Assembly: GCA_030704615.1 (NCBI GenBank)
Contig: CM060733.1
Span: 40,300,001 to 40,364,000 of the forward strand
Direction: 5' to 3'
DNA: 64,000 nucleotides
Source of the DNA: Takakia lepidozioides
Lineage: Eukaryota > Streptophyta > Takakiopsida > Takakiales > Takakiaceae
Within the stretch, counting starts at the first letter, position 1. The number at the start of each line of letters is the position of its first letter. Below the pieces are notes generated by a model. That model ran no database searches. It was not told the origin of the DNA and worked only from the letters and a program-made list of their open reading frames with translations. Both the position numbers and the translations under genes were made by a program. Of the stretch, positions 1 through 12,019 are shown piece by piece.

Positions 1-194
1 GAGAGGGTGGAAACTACGAGGAAGAGAAGCTAAAGCAATGCCTAACCCCAGCATGCCCTCATCCCAACACTCTTCCTCTCCTCTCTTCCCTCACTTGCAT
101 GACCATGGGAATATCATGAAGATACTCCTCAAACCGCCCTCCATGAGCTTCAAAATTCGGCCTTCAAGACCACATGCCAGTCCTTAGGCAGTCC

Positions 195-1285
195 ACCAGT
201 GCCTCCACGAGTCAGCACAGGTTGTCCACAGGTCAACACGGGCCACCACAGACCAGCACAGGCCCACACAGCTCACTGGTCACAGCCATCACAGCCCCAC
301 ACATGCCACAGCCTATCACAGCCCTACACAGGTCACAGGGTCACAGCCCCACAGGCCGTAGCCTGTCACAGCCCCAAAGGCCACATGTCACAGCCTGTCA
401 CAGCCCATCACAACCCCAAAGGCCACAGGCACAGCCTGTCACAGCCCTACAAAGGTCACAGGGTCACAGCCTCAAAGGCCACAGCCTGTCACAGCCCCTC
501 ACAGCCCCATAGGCCACAGGGCACAGCCCGCCACAGCCCCCACGGCCACAGGTCACAGCCTGTCACAGCCTCCACGGCCACAAGTCACAGCCTGTCACAG
601 CCTATCACAACCCCAAAGGCCACAGGCACAGCCTGTCACAGCCCTACAAATGTCACAGGGTCACAGCCCCAAAGGCCACAGCCCGCCACAGCCCCTCATA
701 GCCCCATAGGCCACAGGGCACAGTCTGTCACAGCCTGCCACAGCCCCTCACAGCCCCATAGGCCACAGGGCACAGTCTGTCACAGCCCGCCACAGCCCCT
801 CATAGCCCGTCACAGCCCCATAGGCCACAGGGCACAACCTGTCCCAGCCTACCACAGCTTGTCACAGCCCCTCACAGCCCGTCAGAGCCCCACAGGCCAC
901 ATGGCACAGCCTGTCACAGCCCTACATAGGTCACAGGGGTCACAGCCCCAAAGGCCACAGCCCCTCACAGCCCGTCTTAGCCCCACAGGCCACAGGGCAC
1001 AGCCTGTCACAGCCCCTCACAGCCCATCACAGCGTGTCACAACCCGTCACAGCCCCACAGGCCACAGGCCATAGCCCACCACATCCTGTCACAGCCCATC
1101 ACAGCCTGTCACAGCCCGCCACAGCCCATCACAGCCCATCACAGCCTGTCACAGCTCGCCACAGCCTGTCACAGCCCGTCACAGCCCCACAGGCCATAGG
1201 GCACAGCCTGTCACAGCCCCACAGGCCACAGGGCACAGCCCCTCAAAGGCCATCACAGCCCCACAGGCCACTCATGGCAGTTTAG
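195..1285. repeat. GC-rich minisatellite with a roughly 10-bp core
   Basis: The stretch is built from variants of a roughly 10-bp core (tcacagccc, cacaggccac, gtcacagcct) chained into higher-order blocks of about 40-110 bp. All three plus-strand frames stay open for long runs, giving Gln/Pro/Thr/His/Ser-rich translations. These come from base composition and a core length that is not a multiple of three. No domain is visible and I do not regard any of the open frames as genes. Confidence 0.9.
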
Positions 1286-1624
1286 CCATTTCTCCAAGGG
1301 GTTTAGCCACGCCAAGCTAGGGTTTGTGTCTCTTGGACTCTAGGCTTCTTTGCACCGAGCTATGGCGGTTGTGAAGAAATCAGCAAGGTATTCTTGCTCT
1401 TTCGGCTCCCACACACCACCAATAGTAGCCGTGAGCCATGAGGAAGATGGTTGCACAAACCAAGCCTTCTTTCTCACTTAGCCTCCCCAAACACGCCACT
1501 AAACTCAATGGCAAACAACCAAGCCTTGCTGGTTTCCAGCCCTTGTGAGCACTCATTCAAGCGTTTTCCTTGGCCATAACATCTGTTTTAGAGCCTATTC
1601 TAGCCCCCTACATCTGCCACTCCA

Positions 1625-2150
1625 AGAGCCATGCTCTATCTGGGCTTGAGGTTGAAACCCCAACGAAGAACATGCTCTACAAGTGTCGGACTGTCACATA
1701 AGAGCAGATCAGCCCCTTACCTTCTCTTCTAGTTCTCTAAAGCTTGAAAACAAAAGCCCAATGGACTGAAGGCATGCTCCACACATGCCCCACTCTCACT
1801 GCAAGAGAAACAGCCCCTTTGCTTCCTTTCTTGCACCCACCAACCTGAAAATACAAGCTTCAGCGGGCTGGAAGCATGCTCCACACATGCCCTACAGGGA
1901 AACCAGCCCCTTCCTTCTTTTCTTGCACTCCCAAACTTGAAAGTACAAGCCTTTAACAGGCCGAAAGCATACTCCACACATGCATTGCCCTCACATAAGG
2001 GAAGTCAGCCTTTCCCTCTTCCTTGCTTGCCCTCCAAGCTTGAAGATGGAAGCTTCAATGAGCTGAATACATGCTCTACACATGCAACCTCTTCACACAA
2101 GAGGTATCAACCCCCTATCTTGGCTCCTTGACTCCTTGATGCTCTCTAAG
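1625..2150. repeat. Tandem repeat of about 102 bp, five diverged copies
   Basis: The signature catgctccacacatgc or close variants recurs at about 1671, 1773, 1875, 1968 and 2070, a period of 102 bp with one copy of 93 bp. Each unit also holds a pyrimidine-rich part (cttcctttcttgca) and an acttgaaaatacaagc-like part. Because 102 is divisible by three, short open frames appear on both strands. They show no domain and are probably repeat artefacts. Confidence 0.8.
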
Positions 2151-2865
2151 ACAAGACTAAGCACTCCACAGCCTTTGCCAAGCTCCTGAAACCCTAAGGC
2201 TTACATTTCCAGCCACAAGACACTCCTCTTGTGGTGCAAGAGCTCTTCTTCCAAGCTCTGAAACCCTAGGTGCACATTCCATGGCCTTGCCGCACCTCTT
2301 AGCTCTTGTTCCAGCCCTGCAGTATGGTGCTTTCATCTCTGAAGCTGGAGATCGAATGCCAAGGTCTACCACCTCGTTCTCAAGCAAAAACCACAAGTGC
2401 TACAACTAACTCGTATCTGGCACTCACAGATACAAGGTCATCTTTCTCGAGTGATAAGGAAGAAGAATACAAGCACAAGCTCATGCGAGCTCACAAAGCT
2501 GAAGCATAAACTCATGCATATATAAACTCATCACTCAAATACAAGTCAAGCCAAGTGCACCCCACGCCATGGGGAATCCACACTACGGCGCCATAGCTAG
2601 GCGCGATGAGGCTCAACTCGAGAAAGATGAGCCTCCCGCGCTTGCCGTGAAGAAAACCACTCCAGGGCCTAAATCTGCCTTGACCCCTGGATTGACACTT
2701 GGGCCAATCCCAAATATCAATATGTAAAAGCTAGCTATTTCCTAGCTAGTTTCATACTAGTGGTAAAATAACTTGACACTATAGATGGCCCAATTGAAGA
2801 TGTAAATATGACGGAACTCTATAGTCTTGATAAATTACGATATCACTTGCACATCATTCACCACT

Positions 2866-3897
2866 TGTTAATGGAAGTCAATTTTACATTCAACATATCA
2901 GATGCAGATGAGATGGTGACTCCTAAAAGGTGTTTGAGTTGGACCTATTGGTTTTAGTATCAATAGTCATGACTGTTCATATATCTTAAAGTGCACACAT
3001 GCTCATTATTGTAACATCTTCTTCATAACCAATTACAAGTTTTCTCTCTCTCTCTACATGAGAAACCATCCATATAGATCTAATGAGAGTCGACTTAAGA
3101 TTGTCATACCAGTAGATATAATACTCAAATGACTATCAAAGAAGATTCTCAAACATATTATATATAAAACCAAACTTTGCATCAATATTAAACATCATAA
3201 GCATCAAGTATGGTGAACATTATTCCTAGGCAAAGAAGTCTATCAAGGAGTATTCATGATAAAAAGAATGCGGTGAAGTCTTGGAGATGATTGAGTTTTA
3301 TGGCCATTTCAAGTGAAATTTACGTTGTTTATGATGCTTGGAACTCCAACAAACTTGTTTTGAAAACTTCATAGAGGTATGTCATGTGACATCAACTTAA
3401 GGAAGAGATCTAAGGTGTTATCCAAGAGCACCACTATTGGAGTGTGTGAATTTCAAATGAGCAATTTCTTCAACAAAAATTTGAAAATTTGACCGTCTAT
3501 GATTTGACAGCAAGCTGGTCACAACAATGCCTTCCACTTTTGTCATGAACTCATGGAAAGCCTTCCCTTTGGTCTGAGTTCCGCTACGCCTTTGCTTGGT
3601 CTCAGTTACCAAGGGAGCATATGCTATAGGATGTTGGCCAATGCCAACAACTCCATATATTTTACCTAATCAAAGATTAAAATTACATTGTTGAACAATC
3701 CTTGAGGGAGGGTGTTGGAAGTCAATTCTACATTCAATATATCAAATGGTGAATCGTGAAAGGACACAACTCTTAGATAAAGAGTTGTGCTTCTTGCGAA
3801 TTAGACCTATTGGTTGTAGTATCAATAGTCATGACTCTTCAGATGTGTTAACATCTTCTTCATAATCAATTACAAGTTACTCTCTCCCACTTCTACA
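2866..3897 (+). mobile_element. Short LTR-pair element (TRIM/solo-like), degenerate
   Basis: Two related segments, 2866-3058 and 3713-3897, share the start TGTT(aat)GGAAGTCAATT and the end CTACA. They also share an internal block ending in acatcttcttcataaccaattacaag. The right copy is preceded by a purine tract (gagggaggg, 3704-3712), as expected of a polypurine tract. The left flank ccact (2861-2865) and right flank ccacc (3898-3902) agree at 4 of 5 positions as a possible target duplication. No clear primer-binding site follows the left copy, and the roughly 650-bp interior encodes nothing recognisable. Confidence 0.55.
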
Positions 3898-4002
3898 CCA
3901 CCGTCATTAAAGCAACAAAGGTAATTGTGTGCATACTTGAAGACATTGGCAGATTAGTACTGCAAATGTCTCCTGTTCTTAAATTTTACATGTAAGAGAA
4001 AT

Positions 4003-4385
4003 GAAATGAAGTGAAATGGTGCTTTATAACGTCCGCGGAAAGCTCATAGAGCTTATGGGACAAAATGGAAAGAAAAACATGAGAGAAAACAGGAAACCAG
4101 AGTCAAAGATAAGAACTATTGTTCGAGTGATTGTCTAAGGGTGAAGGCCTCGTGCAGGTAAGCTGCCAAGCATTTCTGATCCTCATAGTGAAAGACCTCA
4201 GTGAGAGATTGGGTTCCACGGAATAGACAATGCAATGGACAGAGAGACAAGAGATGATGGTCACAAACCAAGAGGAACATATAACATGCACGGAACAAGA
4301 ATGAATGGATCATCGCTCGACCCTCTGATTCTCTTGTGCGCGCAACTCGTGCAGTTTTGGTCCTTCTTACGGGGCTCCTCACCTC
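4003..4385 (-). mobile_element. 3' fragment of a non-LTR retroelement, family B
   Basis: On the minus strand the sequence ends ...GGACGTTATAAAGCACC followed by (ATTTC)n repeats (plus strand 4003-4018), like the 3' end of a LINE or SINE with a microsatellite tail. About 180 bp upstream it encodes a short peptide ending [13 protein letters not shown] near-identical block with the same tail lies at 35358-35590. Its 5' side stops about 30 bp before the start codon of the 807-aa gene, so it may overlap that gene's promoter. Confidence 0.7.
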
Positions 4386-4414
4386 AAAACTAAACTAAGA
4401 TTCTTGAGGTCTCG

Positions 4415-6838
4415 ATGGATGACCCCAGGCGGCCAGCACGTCGAAATTCACTCCCCATCATACAACACCACCACACTGATACTCAGCCAGTTGACGATAC
4501 TTACGATCACCTCGCTGCCGCCTTCCACGATCCTGGGCCTTCAAATCCACGACCAACACCACGGCCTCCTTCTCGCACCTCATCTCCCCCCGCACACCCC
4601 CACCCTCACCTCCGTTCTGACGGTGCAGGCCCAAGCAACTACCACGATCATGCCCACCACAACCATCCGACTAACATGGGTGCGGATATTCCATGGACTG
4701 AATATAGATTGGTGCCCAGCCACATATCGCATGCGGTTTCTGCCAGTGATCACAACGTGAATGATTTGGATGATTTCAATGATTTGGATCCCGTGTCTGA
4801 GGTGGCCAAAGTCTATGGCAACACATATGACCCTTCCACAAGTGCACCAGCGGTCTCCTCTGCTAATCGCAACCTCAACGATACTTCGCACACCCCTTCG
4901 TCCCCTCCAAGATTGCGATCCCGCAACCTATCAATTACTCCTAAAGTAGGGCAATTGGACGACACTGGAATGCGTCAGCAGGCAGGTCAGGCTACAGACC
5001 TTGCAGCTGCAGATGAAATCCGAGGCTACCGTAGTCTTTCTGACCCTCCGGATACTGACCAAGTGGACTCCTCTGGCAATCGTAATGTCACTGGATTAAA
5101 TCAGCGGCCAGAGGACTCGACCTCTGTGCACGCTACACCTCTTGATCCTTCGAGTTATGTTGCTCCTGATCAGCCGCCAGCTACATTTGGAGAAATAAAG
5201 CGAAGACGTCGTGTCTCTAAAGGCGAGAGGTCTAGGGCCTATTTAGATGCGAAAATTCCTGATCGTAGACAACCGGCTCGGAGTCCCCCTCCTGCGCCAC
5301 GCACTTGGCATCCACGACCTGGCACTGCTTGGGACGATTGGCAGGTACGACAGTACGTGGATCAATTAGTAGCACATTACGGAACGAGGATCCCTAGCAA
5401 TTGGGCTGTTGATCTGCCTCCGAGTGCCATCGTTGCTTGTTTGCAAGTGTTTCCAGCAAACGCCGCAATAAATTCCGCTTGGGAGCATTTCGACTCCGAC
5501 AGGCATAGGGAAGCCTTAGCTTTCGTTGCTTACCGTGCATATTCGTGGACGCCAGATATGGTAATAACTCCTCCCCCCTACTCAAATTCGCATAGTTACC
5601 GACGGTATTTTCCTGCGATTCTACATAGGACCAACGTACGAAAGTTTATTGGGTTAGATTGGAGTCTCTTCGTAAAATCGGTTGCGCAGGGGCTGCCTCC
5701 TGATGAATGTGACAAGAGTTCCTGGCTGGGCTTGCCATCCCTGAGTTGGGTAGGCAACCAATATACCTTGGATCGAGTGATCGCTGCAGACAATGGCCTA
5801 TTGGTTCTGGAAGGTGGTCCAACACAACCAGCGATTAAGCCTTTCGCTTTCTCAGACACGATCATAAAACCAAATGATCAGTACTGGAGCAGTACGCCCC
5901 ACTATAAGTACCAAGTGAAACGGCAATCGCTACTGATCACATGCAACCCCCTCACAAAGGATTACAGATTTCTACCTCCCATCGAGATTCGAGATCTCAG
6001 TACAGTACCCTCCGGAAAGGTAGGGTGTTTAAGTTTTGATTCGAATGTTACTGGACAGTACTGCCTGGTGGTTCTGTGTGAGTCAGAGCAGCCTGTAACA
6101 AGGGACCAGAAGAAATCTCATGAACGGATGTATCCCCAGGCTCCGTGTTTGCGTCCCCGAAAGGGGATGATGGTTGCTGTCTTCTACTCAGCCTTAAACA
6201 GATGGAATGACTTCCCCGGCCTTGACGATGTGCACCCCGCAAACGTCTCTCTCAGTGGACGATCTGGCTGTGCTTTCATCAACTGCCGGGTGTACTACGG
6301 ATGCCTTCGTGTGACCCAACTCCGCCCTTCCCATTCCACAGATGAGGAATCACCAGCCATTCTTTACTTCAACCTCAGTGGAACACTAGGAGGGCCCCCA
6401 AGAGTCTTTCCGTTTCCCTGCCCGGGCAATTCCCCGCCAAAGCTGGCTACAGACAATGTTAGAGTGTATGCTGCTACTAGAGACGTGCAACAAGACGGTA
6501 GAGATGTAGGTCGTATAACTGTCTGGGAGGTGACGCTTCACTCCGACGGAGTCCCTACTGGGCAGTATGCCCATGTTGGGGTTATGCCCAATGAATTGTA
6601 TATCAATCTCTTTAAACTGGATACCTATCAGCCTCAAGAGCAACCATACGAGGTAGTGGGCGGCGACAATCTGATTGCATTCAAAGTTGATGTTTTTGAC
6701 ACTGACATTGTTGTTTTCTATGTGCCCTTAAGGTATTGGTATACGTTGAGATTCCCCGGACTGGCGGGTTACAACCCGCAGAAACCTTACGAATTTGTTG
6801 ACGGCACATATGTGCCCAGTTGGATAGCAAAACCGTGA
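4415..6838 (+). CDS. Intronless F-box/kelch-associated-like protein, 807 aa
   Basis: A single uninterrupted frame starts at the first ATG after the upstream repeat. Residues 1-300 are disordered, rich in Pro, His, Ser and Asp (His runs, PPSRTSSPP). A weak F-box-like helical stretch follows (around 332-345, DLPPSAIVACLQVFP). From about 400 to the end comes a beta-rich region resembling the C-terminal kelch/F-box-associated propeller of plant F-box proteins, with NPLTKDYRFLPPI near 510 and the C-terminus YVPSWIAKP. If it is an F-box protein it would act as a substrate adaptor of an SCF ubiquitin ligase. The F-box itself is too degenerate to be sure. The uniform open frame over 2.4 kb argues for a functional gene; the product name is an inference. 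Confidence 0.6.
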   Translation: MDDPRRPARRNSLPIIQHHHTDTQPVDDTYDHLAAAFHDPGPSNPRPTPRPPSRTSSPPAHPHPHLRSDGAGPSNYHDHAHHNHPTNMGADIPWTEYRLVPSHISHAVSASDHNVNDLDDFNDLDPVSEVAKVYGNTYDPSTSAPAVSSANRNLNDTSHTPSSPPRLRSRNLSITPKVGQLDDTGMRQQAGQATDLAAADEIRGYRSLSDPPDTDQVDSSGNRNVTGLNQRPEDSTSVHATPLDPSSYVAPDQPPATFGEIKRRRRVSKGERSRAYLDAKIPDRRQPARSPPPAPRTWHPRPGTAWDDWQVRQYVDQLVAHYGTRIPSNWAVDLPPSAIVACLQVFPANAAINSAWEHFDSDRHREALAFVAYRAYSWTPDMVITPPPYSNSHSYRRYFPAILHRTNVRKFIGLDWSLFVKSVAQGLPPDECDKSSWLGLPSLSWVGNQYTLDRVIAADNGLLVLEGGPTQPAIKPFAFSDTIIKPNDQYWSSTPHYKYQVKRQSLLITCNPLTKDYRFLPPIEIRDLSTVPSGKVGCLSFDSNVTGQYCLVVLCESEQPVTRDQKKSHERMYPQAPCLRPRKGMMVAVFYSALNRWNDFPGLDDVHPANVSLSGRSGCAFINCRVYYGCLRVTQLRPSHSTDEESPAILYFNLSGTLGGPPRVFPFPCPGNSPPKLATDNVRVYAATRDVQQDGRDVGRITVWEVTLHSDGVPTGQYAHVGVMPNELYINLFKLDTYQPQEQPYEVVGGDNLIAFKVDVFDTDIVVFYVPLRYWYTLRFPGLAGYNPQKPYEFVDGTYVPSWIAKP

Positions 6839-7687
6839 GACTTGAATCCCCGAGGCCGTCTTGCGAGTCAGAGAAAGACGAACGTTGTACTGAGGACGTC
6901 ATCACCGAACAACTCTGTTGCTGCATCGTATCCGCACAGGTTTGCAACTGATTTGATTGAGAATTCCTGATCCTATCCGACATCGAATCTACGTGTGCAT
7001 GAGAAGGTGATTGTGCCAGCTGTTAAGTAATTTTATATAAGGATAGATCTGTAGACCGATTTCTTCTGGTCTTAGAAATAGGGTCATTGAATTAGTCTTT
7101 TATCACAAACTCTCGCTTTTTGGACGAGTTGAATCTTTTGACTTTCTTCTCTCACGTCTCATCACCTGGAATGCAGGTATCATGCACCTGAGAGCTTACT
7201 CTTCCATTACAAGATCAGATATGATTGGCACCTCATGAGGTGTCAACTGCACACTCAGATTAGACAAACCTATTCAGAGCTATACAAGTTGCTTGGCCAG
7301 CCGGAATAACTTCATAAATTAGCAAGTTTTTTATTTGGATCTGGAGCTGGCCCATTCTGCTCCCTGCATCTTCTAGACTTTTAAACATGTGTACATAGCT
7401 AGGGGCTGAAGTCATCTAAGGTCGCATTTTTAAGTACAAGAGATGGTATACTATCTCTACATGAAGAGATAGTAAGACATTGATTGGGTCCCAATGAAAA
7501 GTATAAGGTCTGGTGGTCAGGGAAAATCTTTGCGAAATTTATTTTAACAAAATTATATAGATATACATCTTAGAATTGGAAGAGTCAAGACGCGGCCTTA
7601 AGCATTCGCTCAATTTTAATGCTAATTTGCAATATACCTAAGCAAGTCCACGACTGCAAAAGCATCTAGCTAGCATCTAGAAGAAAC

Positions 7688-8088
7688 TTGTACATATTGT
7701 TCTTGTGCACACTGTTTCTGCAATTCTTAGCCAAGTGCGAGATGGTAGAAAACATGTTGTTGCTTAGGCATCTAGGCGGCTTGATAAACATGAAAAAAAT
7801 TATAGTATTACTGACAAGGAGGGGTTGGCTGTCATTTTTGTGTGAAACACTTCAGGCAGTACCTGCATGGTTGTTATTTCATCGTGGAGACAGATCACCT
7901 ACCTCTCAAAGCCCTTAAAACTCCTCGTGAATTGTCTGGCAGACTTGCTAGATGGTCTTTACTTCTACAGGGCCTTGAATATGACATTGTTTACAAGAAG
8001 GGGAAAGAAAACGGCGACGATGATGCACTTACTCGGGGAGAGACCAAAACCCCACCTAAACCCCTCTTCCTTATACGACCCTAGATGA
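7688..8088 (+). mobile_element. Ty3/gypsy RNase H fragment, frameshifted
   Basis: Around 7790-8040 the frames together encode a gypsy-type RNase H tail: KNYSITDKEGLAVI, then after a one-base shift near 7840 HFRQYLHG, TDHLPLKAL, SGRLARW and YKKGKEN. This matches the conserved end of gypsy RNase H (TDH...SGRLARW...KGKEN..DALSR). No reverse transcriptase or integrase adjoins it, so it is an isolated decayed remnant, unrelated in position and strand to the larger gypsy element at 14.8-20.8 kb. Confidence 0.75.
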
Positions 8089-8089
8089 C

Positions 8090-11000
8090 TTGGCTCGCAT
8101 GCAGAATCCTGATCGTTCGCTGCCTGATCCATCCACGTGCCGGCAAGAAAACTAACTAGTAAGATTCACAGAGCCCGGTTGGGACAAGGAATGGCATAGT
8201 CGAGGGTTGTTGGTTATAACTGTATTCGCGCCTTTTTCAATCTGCAAGAGGAAGCTCCACGCAGCACTTGGAGAGAATTTCAACACAGGAAGAGAAAGAG
8301 ACCTCTGTGATCATAGGCTGAGATCTATAGAGATTCTTTCGAGATTAGATTGATTATGGGAGCACATGCAATCAAGAAATTAAAGAGCTCTTCAGGACTG
8401 TATCATTAATTTCATATGTGTGCACAAGTGTTCAAACCTTTCAGAATATAGTCCAAAGAGAGCCACATAATACATGGCTCAACTTAGCTAGTAATTACTT
8501 AAGCTTCGTTTACTAATCATGAGCTGGGCTAGGAAGTCCATCAAATGGCAGTGAAGACTTAAGCCATACACATCCTTACATATACATGCTTCAGCTCTTT
8601 CGCTTTTATGGCCGCGTTAAACTTGGCTTGATCGAAATTGATCTCCTCTACTGACTTCCCAAGGCCCTGGTCATCTGAAAGAAAGCTATCCAGAAATCGT
8701 TAACTTCTTAACGACCATCGACCACAGCGCGAGGAAGAGAGAAGGAAAGCAGTCTCACATGTGACGGCTATCATGTGAGCCCAAGATTGAGAGCTGTATG
8801 CGCATCGCATCGGGCTACAACCTTTAATGTTAATGGGTACAACCGAATCGATTAAACTATAAATGTCTCTTTTAATTTCAATATTTGTTGGATCAACCTT
8901 CAATGATAATTTTGATGAAGAACGAAGTGGAAAGACTGATCAATAAGAACTGGATGAGTGACGTAACTTCTGAACAGTCAGATGTTTCTATGAGTCTAAG
9001 CTCATGATGAGGTCGGGCTGAAGAAGGAAGTCTAGAAGGAAGAAATCTAGAAAAATAGCATAACTAGGTAGGAATGTTGATTCGAAGGAAGAGCTAGCAG
9101 GCCTGCTGTGTCAAAATTTGCTGAAGGTTGTCGGTATAAAGCCAAGAAATGGTGTACATACTTATTTGAGCCTTCCCACAAATGTTTGGTCTTCGCCAAC
9201 CGAGAATGATGAACAGCGACCACATTCATTGTGGGCCCCATCAAAGAGCAACTCTGGGAAAATCTGGGATGCATCACATAACCATATCCTGCAACCAAAT
9301 CCATCGCAACTGACTGAGGCTTGACCAGCATCGAGTCTAATCTTTGAGCATTCTTGTGCATAATTATAAATAGCTCGGTTAAATTTTGGGCAAACAGATT
9401 TTCAAGCTAAATTGGGATAGACAGGTGCAATCCAGTGCCCAGGTGAATATTGATTCTCATGGCATTTGGTGTTATATGGTGGTTTTTCCTGGCTAATCTG
9501 TACTGTTGCTTACCCACATTCCAATCTCTCCAACAGTTTTTTACGTGCTTTCCCTTAGCACTATGGAAGTGAAAAGGTGGGACGTTGTCACTTGTCACTA
9601 GATCGAACAGACTAATTGCTTAGCTAGTCTCCAACATATTTTAGGCATTTTTTCTCGTGAAAGTACAGCGTCTGACTCAGGTCCGCGCAGTATCCCTCTA
9701 ACTTCTCATATAATATAACTTAAGAGAGGTCTCTAGCGAGAGAGAGAGAGAGAGAGAGAGAGAGGTCTTGCTCCTCGGATACTTGATTGCAAAGCTGCGG
9801 AAGTATCTGTTGCCCTGAGCCTGTCTGCAAGCGTGTCCATAAGTGAAAAGAAAATGATGCGAACTTGGGCTGTGTTATGTTCGTTTGCAAGAGATCAGAT
9901 AGAAACTCAAGTAGCGTGCTCACTTACAAACGATGTTCCTTTGTTGCATTCGTTTCACCTGCGTCCATGTCCAGTTTCAGTTCCAGAATGAGTTGTATGG
10001 GTCGGTGCCACATTGCAGACTTCTGTCAAAGTAGGCTCCTGGGCCTGATAGTGCACGTGTACAGAGCACAATGTAGAAAGGGAAAAATCAGTGCCCAGTG
10101 AGGATTCACGAGTCAATTACTTTCGCCTCTCTCACATTCAGGGCAAGGCAGAATAATGTACATCCTTCGCACTTGATTACCCCGTAGGTCTAGTTTCTGT
10201 TACAGAGCTCGCTACCCATGCATTGCTACTTAAGACCAGTGCCTTACATAGCAGGTAAAATTTATGGTCCACCCTTGCTGACAAACTGAAGTACTCTCAC
10301 AGTCAATGGCATCCCATCCTACACATTGACTTCAGATTGTTACTAACTCTGCAACGGATGAGTGGATTTTGAGAAAAATCTTTCCGATTATCCCTCTGCG
10401 CCGTCCAGCCTCATTACGACGAAATCGGAGGCGAAGTGTCAAAGCCTAGAGATGTATAATATTTAAGACGCAAGGATCTCCGAACTAGATTTGGACAAGT
10501 TTATTCGACTGCAAGAGACCAGTAACTTCAAAGCTCCATTTCGATACATATATGAAATCTCCGCTTCAATAGGGCTCATTCAGTTTAAGGATTAAATATA
10601 GATTGAGAGGTTTACCATTGTCCTTGTGAACGGGGTGGAACGGACCACCCCAACATCCAAGAGCTTCAGAGCAGCCATATCCAAATCCTCAACGCGAGCA
10701 CTGCGATTCCCGCTCCGCAGCCCAGATTCATGGATTACTTACTGCGAGCTGACCATCACGGGTTCGCTGGACATCCATATCCCAGACAGGTGGCCAGCGC
10801 CCTCCAAGAGGGACGCCAGGAAGGAAGGCATAGTGTTCTTGTCCAGTAGCCATATTGTGGGGCCCATGCAACTTAGCACTGGATGCCCCTTGGTCGATTT
10901 TAATTTTCCAGCGATTGGGGTACAGTTTTACATTTTTCAAGGGCCGTGCTTGCAGAGCCCAGCAAGGGTGACGACCTGCTACTCACCTCGCGCATCCTCA

Positions 11001-12019
11001 CTAACACGCAGTCTGTTGGATCTGGTGGTTTTCTGGCCAGGCGGAGGTGAGGGTCCTTCACCTTTCACGGGTCTCTAACTTGCTATATGTGTAAGTTTTG
11101 CTGCTTAGTATATTGCATAGATGATGGAAATCACCTATCGCATGAAGCAGCCAGTGCCTAGGACGAATGACACAGCGCTTCACGGTCGACAGCCTCATGT
11201 TTCTGTGAGGGAAGTATTTTACGGAAGTAATACCCTTAGATCTAACTGGTCAGATTGTCTTCTCAATGTACCATGCTTCAACCGTGTTTAAAATTGCATG
11301 CAACCTTTTCCTACACTGACACTTTGGGTGGTTTTGGTGATCTGCTCCTTGACTCCCTTGCTGCATGTTTGTACACCCGTCTTGTTTGTGCTCATGCAAG
11401 AGGACTTGCCACAGTCTATTACGGTTTGGGATTCAGGCTTGGGCTGGATGCTGATCAAAATCAATGTGTCCTTTCAGAAGTCAGGACTTCTTCGGGATTA
11501 CATTTGGAAAGATGCCATTTGGAAGACAGCCCACGGTGATCAGACAACCTGCAACCCTTTGGGCCTGCTCTGAGGAGTCCAATGATGATTGGGAAAGAGA
11601 CGAGAAACAAAGATGGGTGTGCACCATAAAGGGACCCAGTCGTACCACATGCAATACAACGTTTTGCAGAAAGGCCGCCCTTGTCTATCATAGGTGTCGA
11701 AAACATGGCTTATCAAGGGGTGAAAATTATATTCCGGACCAAAGAAACAAGGAATCGTCATTTGAGGGTAAGATAATCACTCCATGATATCACTACTATA
11801 TCAGTTACACCCTTTAATTATAGAAGCTTCAATTTTCAAAGAACCAGCCTTGGTCTTTGAAATTCATGTCATATATATTGACACACCAGTGTAGAGTCTC
11901 TAAACAACTGCACTGCACCAGGACAGCTATAGCACATAGGTACTGCATCATCACATGATGTGCGCTACAAATGTCTCGTAGGGTTTTGAGTCTCGGCTTC
12001 AGTTGGATGCTGAACTTGT
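8090..12019. other. Gene-poor interval with an (AG)n microsatellite
   Basis: I find no recognisable domain or exon series here. An (AG)n run lies at about 9738-9764. Short open frames near 9047-9361 and 9865-10101 look random. Two stretches with slightly coding-like composition are described separately (10626-11078) or in the findings (11464-11787). The remainder is AT-balanced unique-looking sequence, probably intergenic or old transposon. Confidence 0.5.
10626..11078 (+). CDS. Unrecognised open frame, possible exon or remnant
   Basis: This is an open frame of about 150 codons with no ATG at its left edge (the first in-frame initiator-like codon is GTG), so if real it is an exon or broken gene. 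The central part (LDIHIPDRWPAPSKRD, then a hydrophobic stretch ending in FNFPAIGVQFYIF) has balanced composition. I recognise no family. The minus strand is also open over 10728-10940, which weakens the case. Position between retroelement debris suggests a transposon or pseudogene origin. Confidence 0.2.
   Translation: MNGVERTTPTSKSFRAAISKSSTRALRFPLRSPDSWITYCELTITGSLDIHIPDRWPAPSKRDARKEGIVFLSSSHIVGPMQLSTGCPLVDFNFPAIGVQFYIFQGPCLQSPARVTTCYSPRASSLTRSLLDLVVFWPGGGEGPSPFTGL

Noticed and set aside
174-1285. Three overlapping Pro/Gln/His/Thr-rich open frames as genes
   Set aside because: They are translations of a minisatellite in three frames, with no domain and no start context.
9047-9361. 104-codon minus-strand frame
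   Set aside because: No motif, no splice context, both strands open; chance level.
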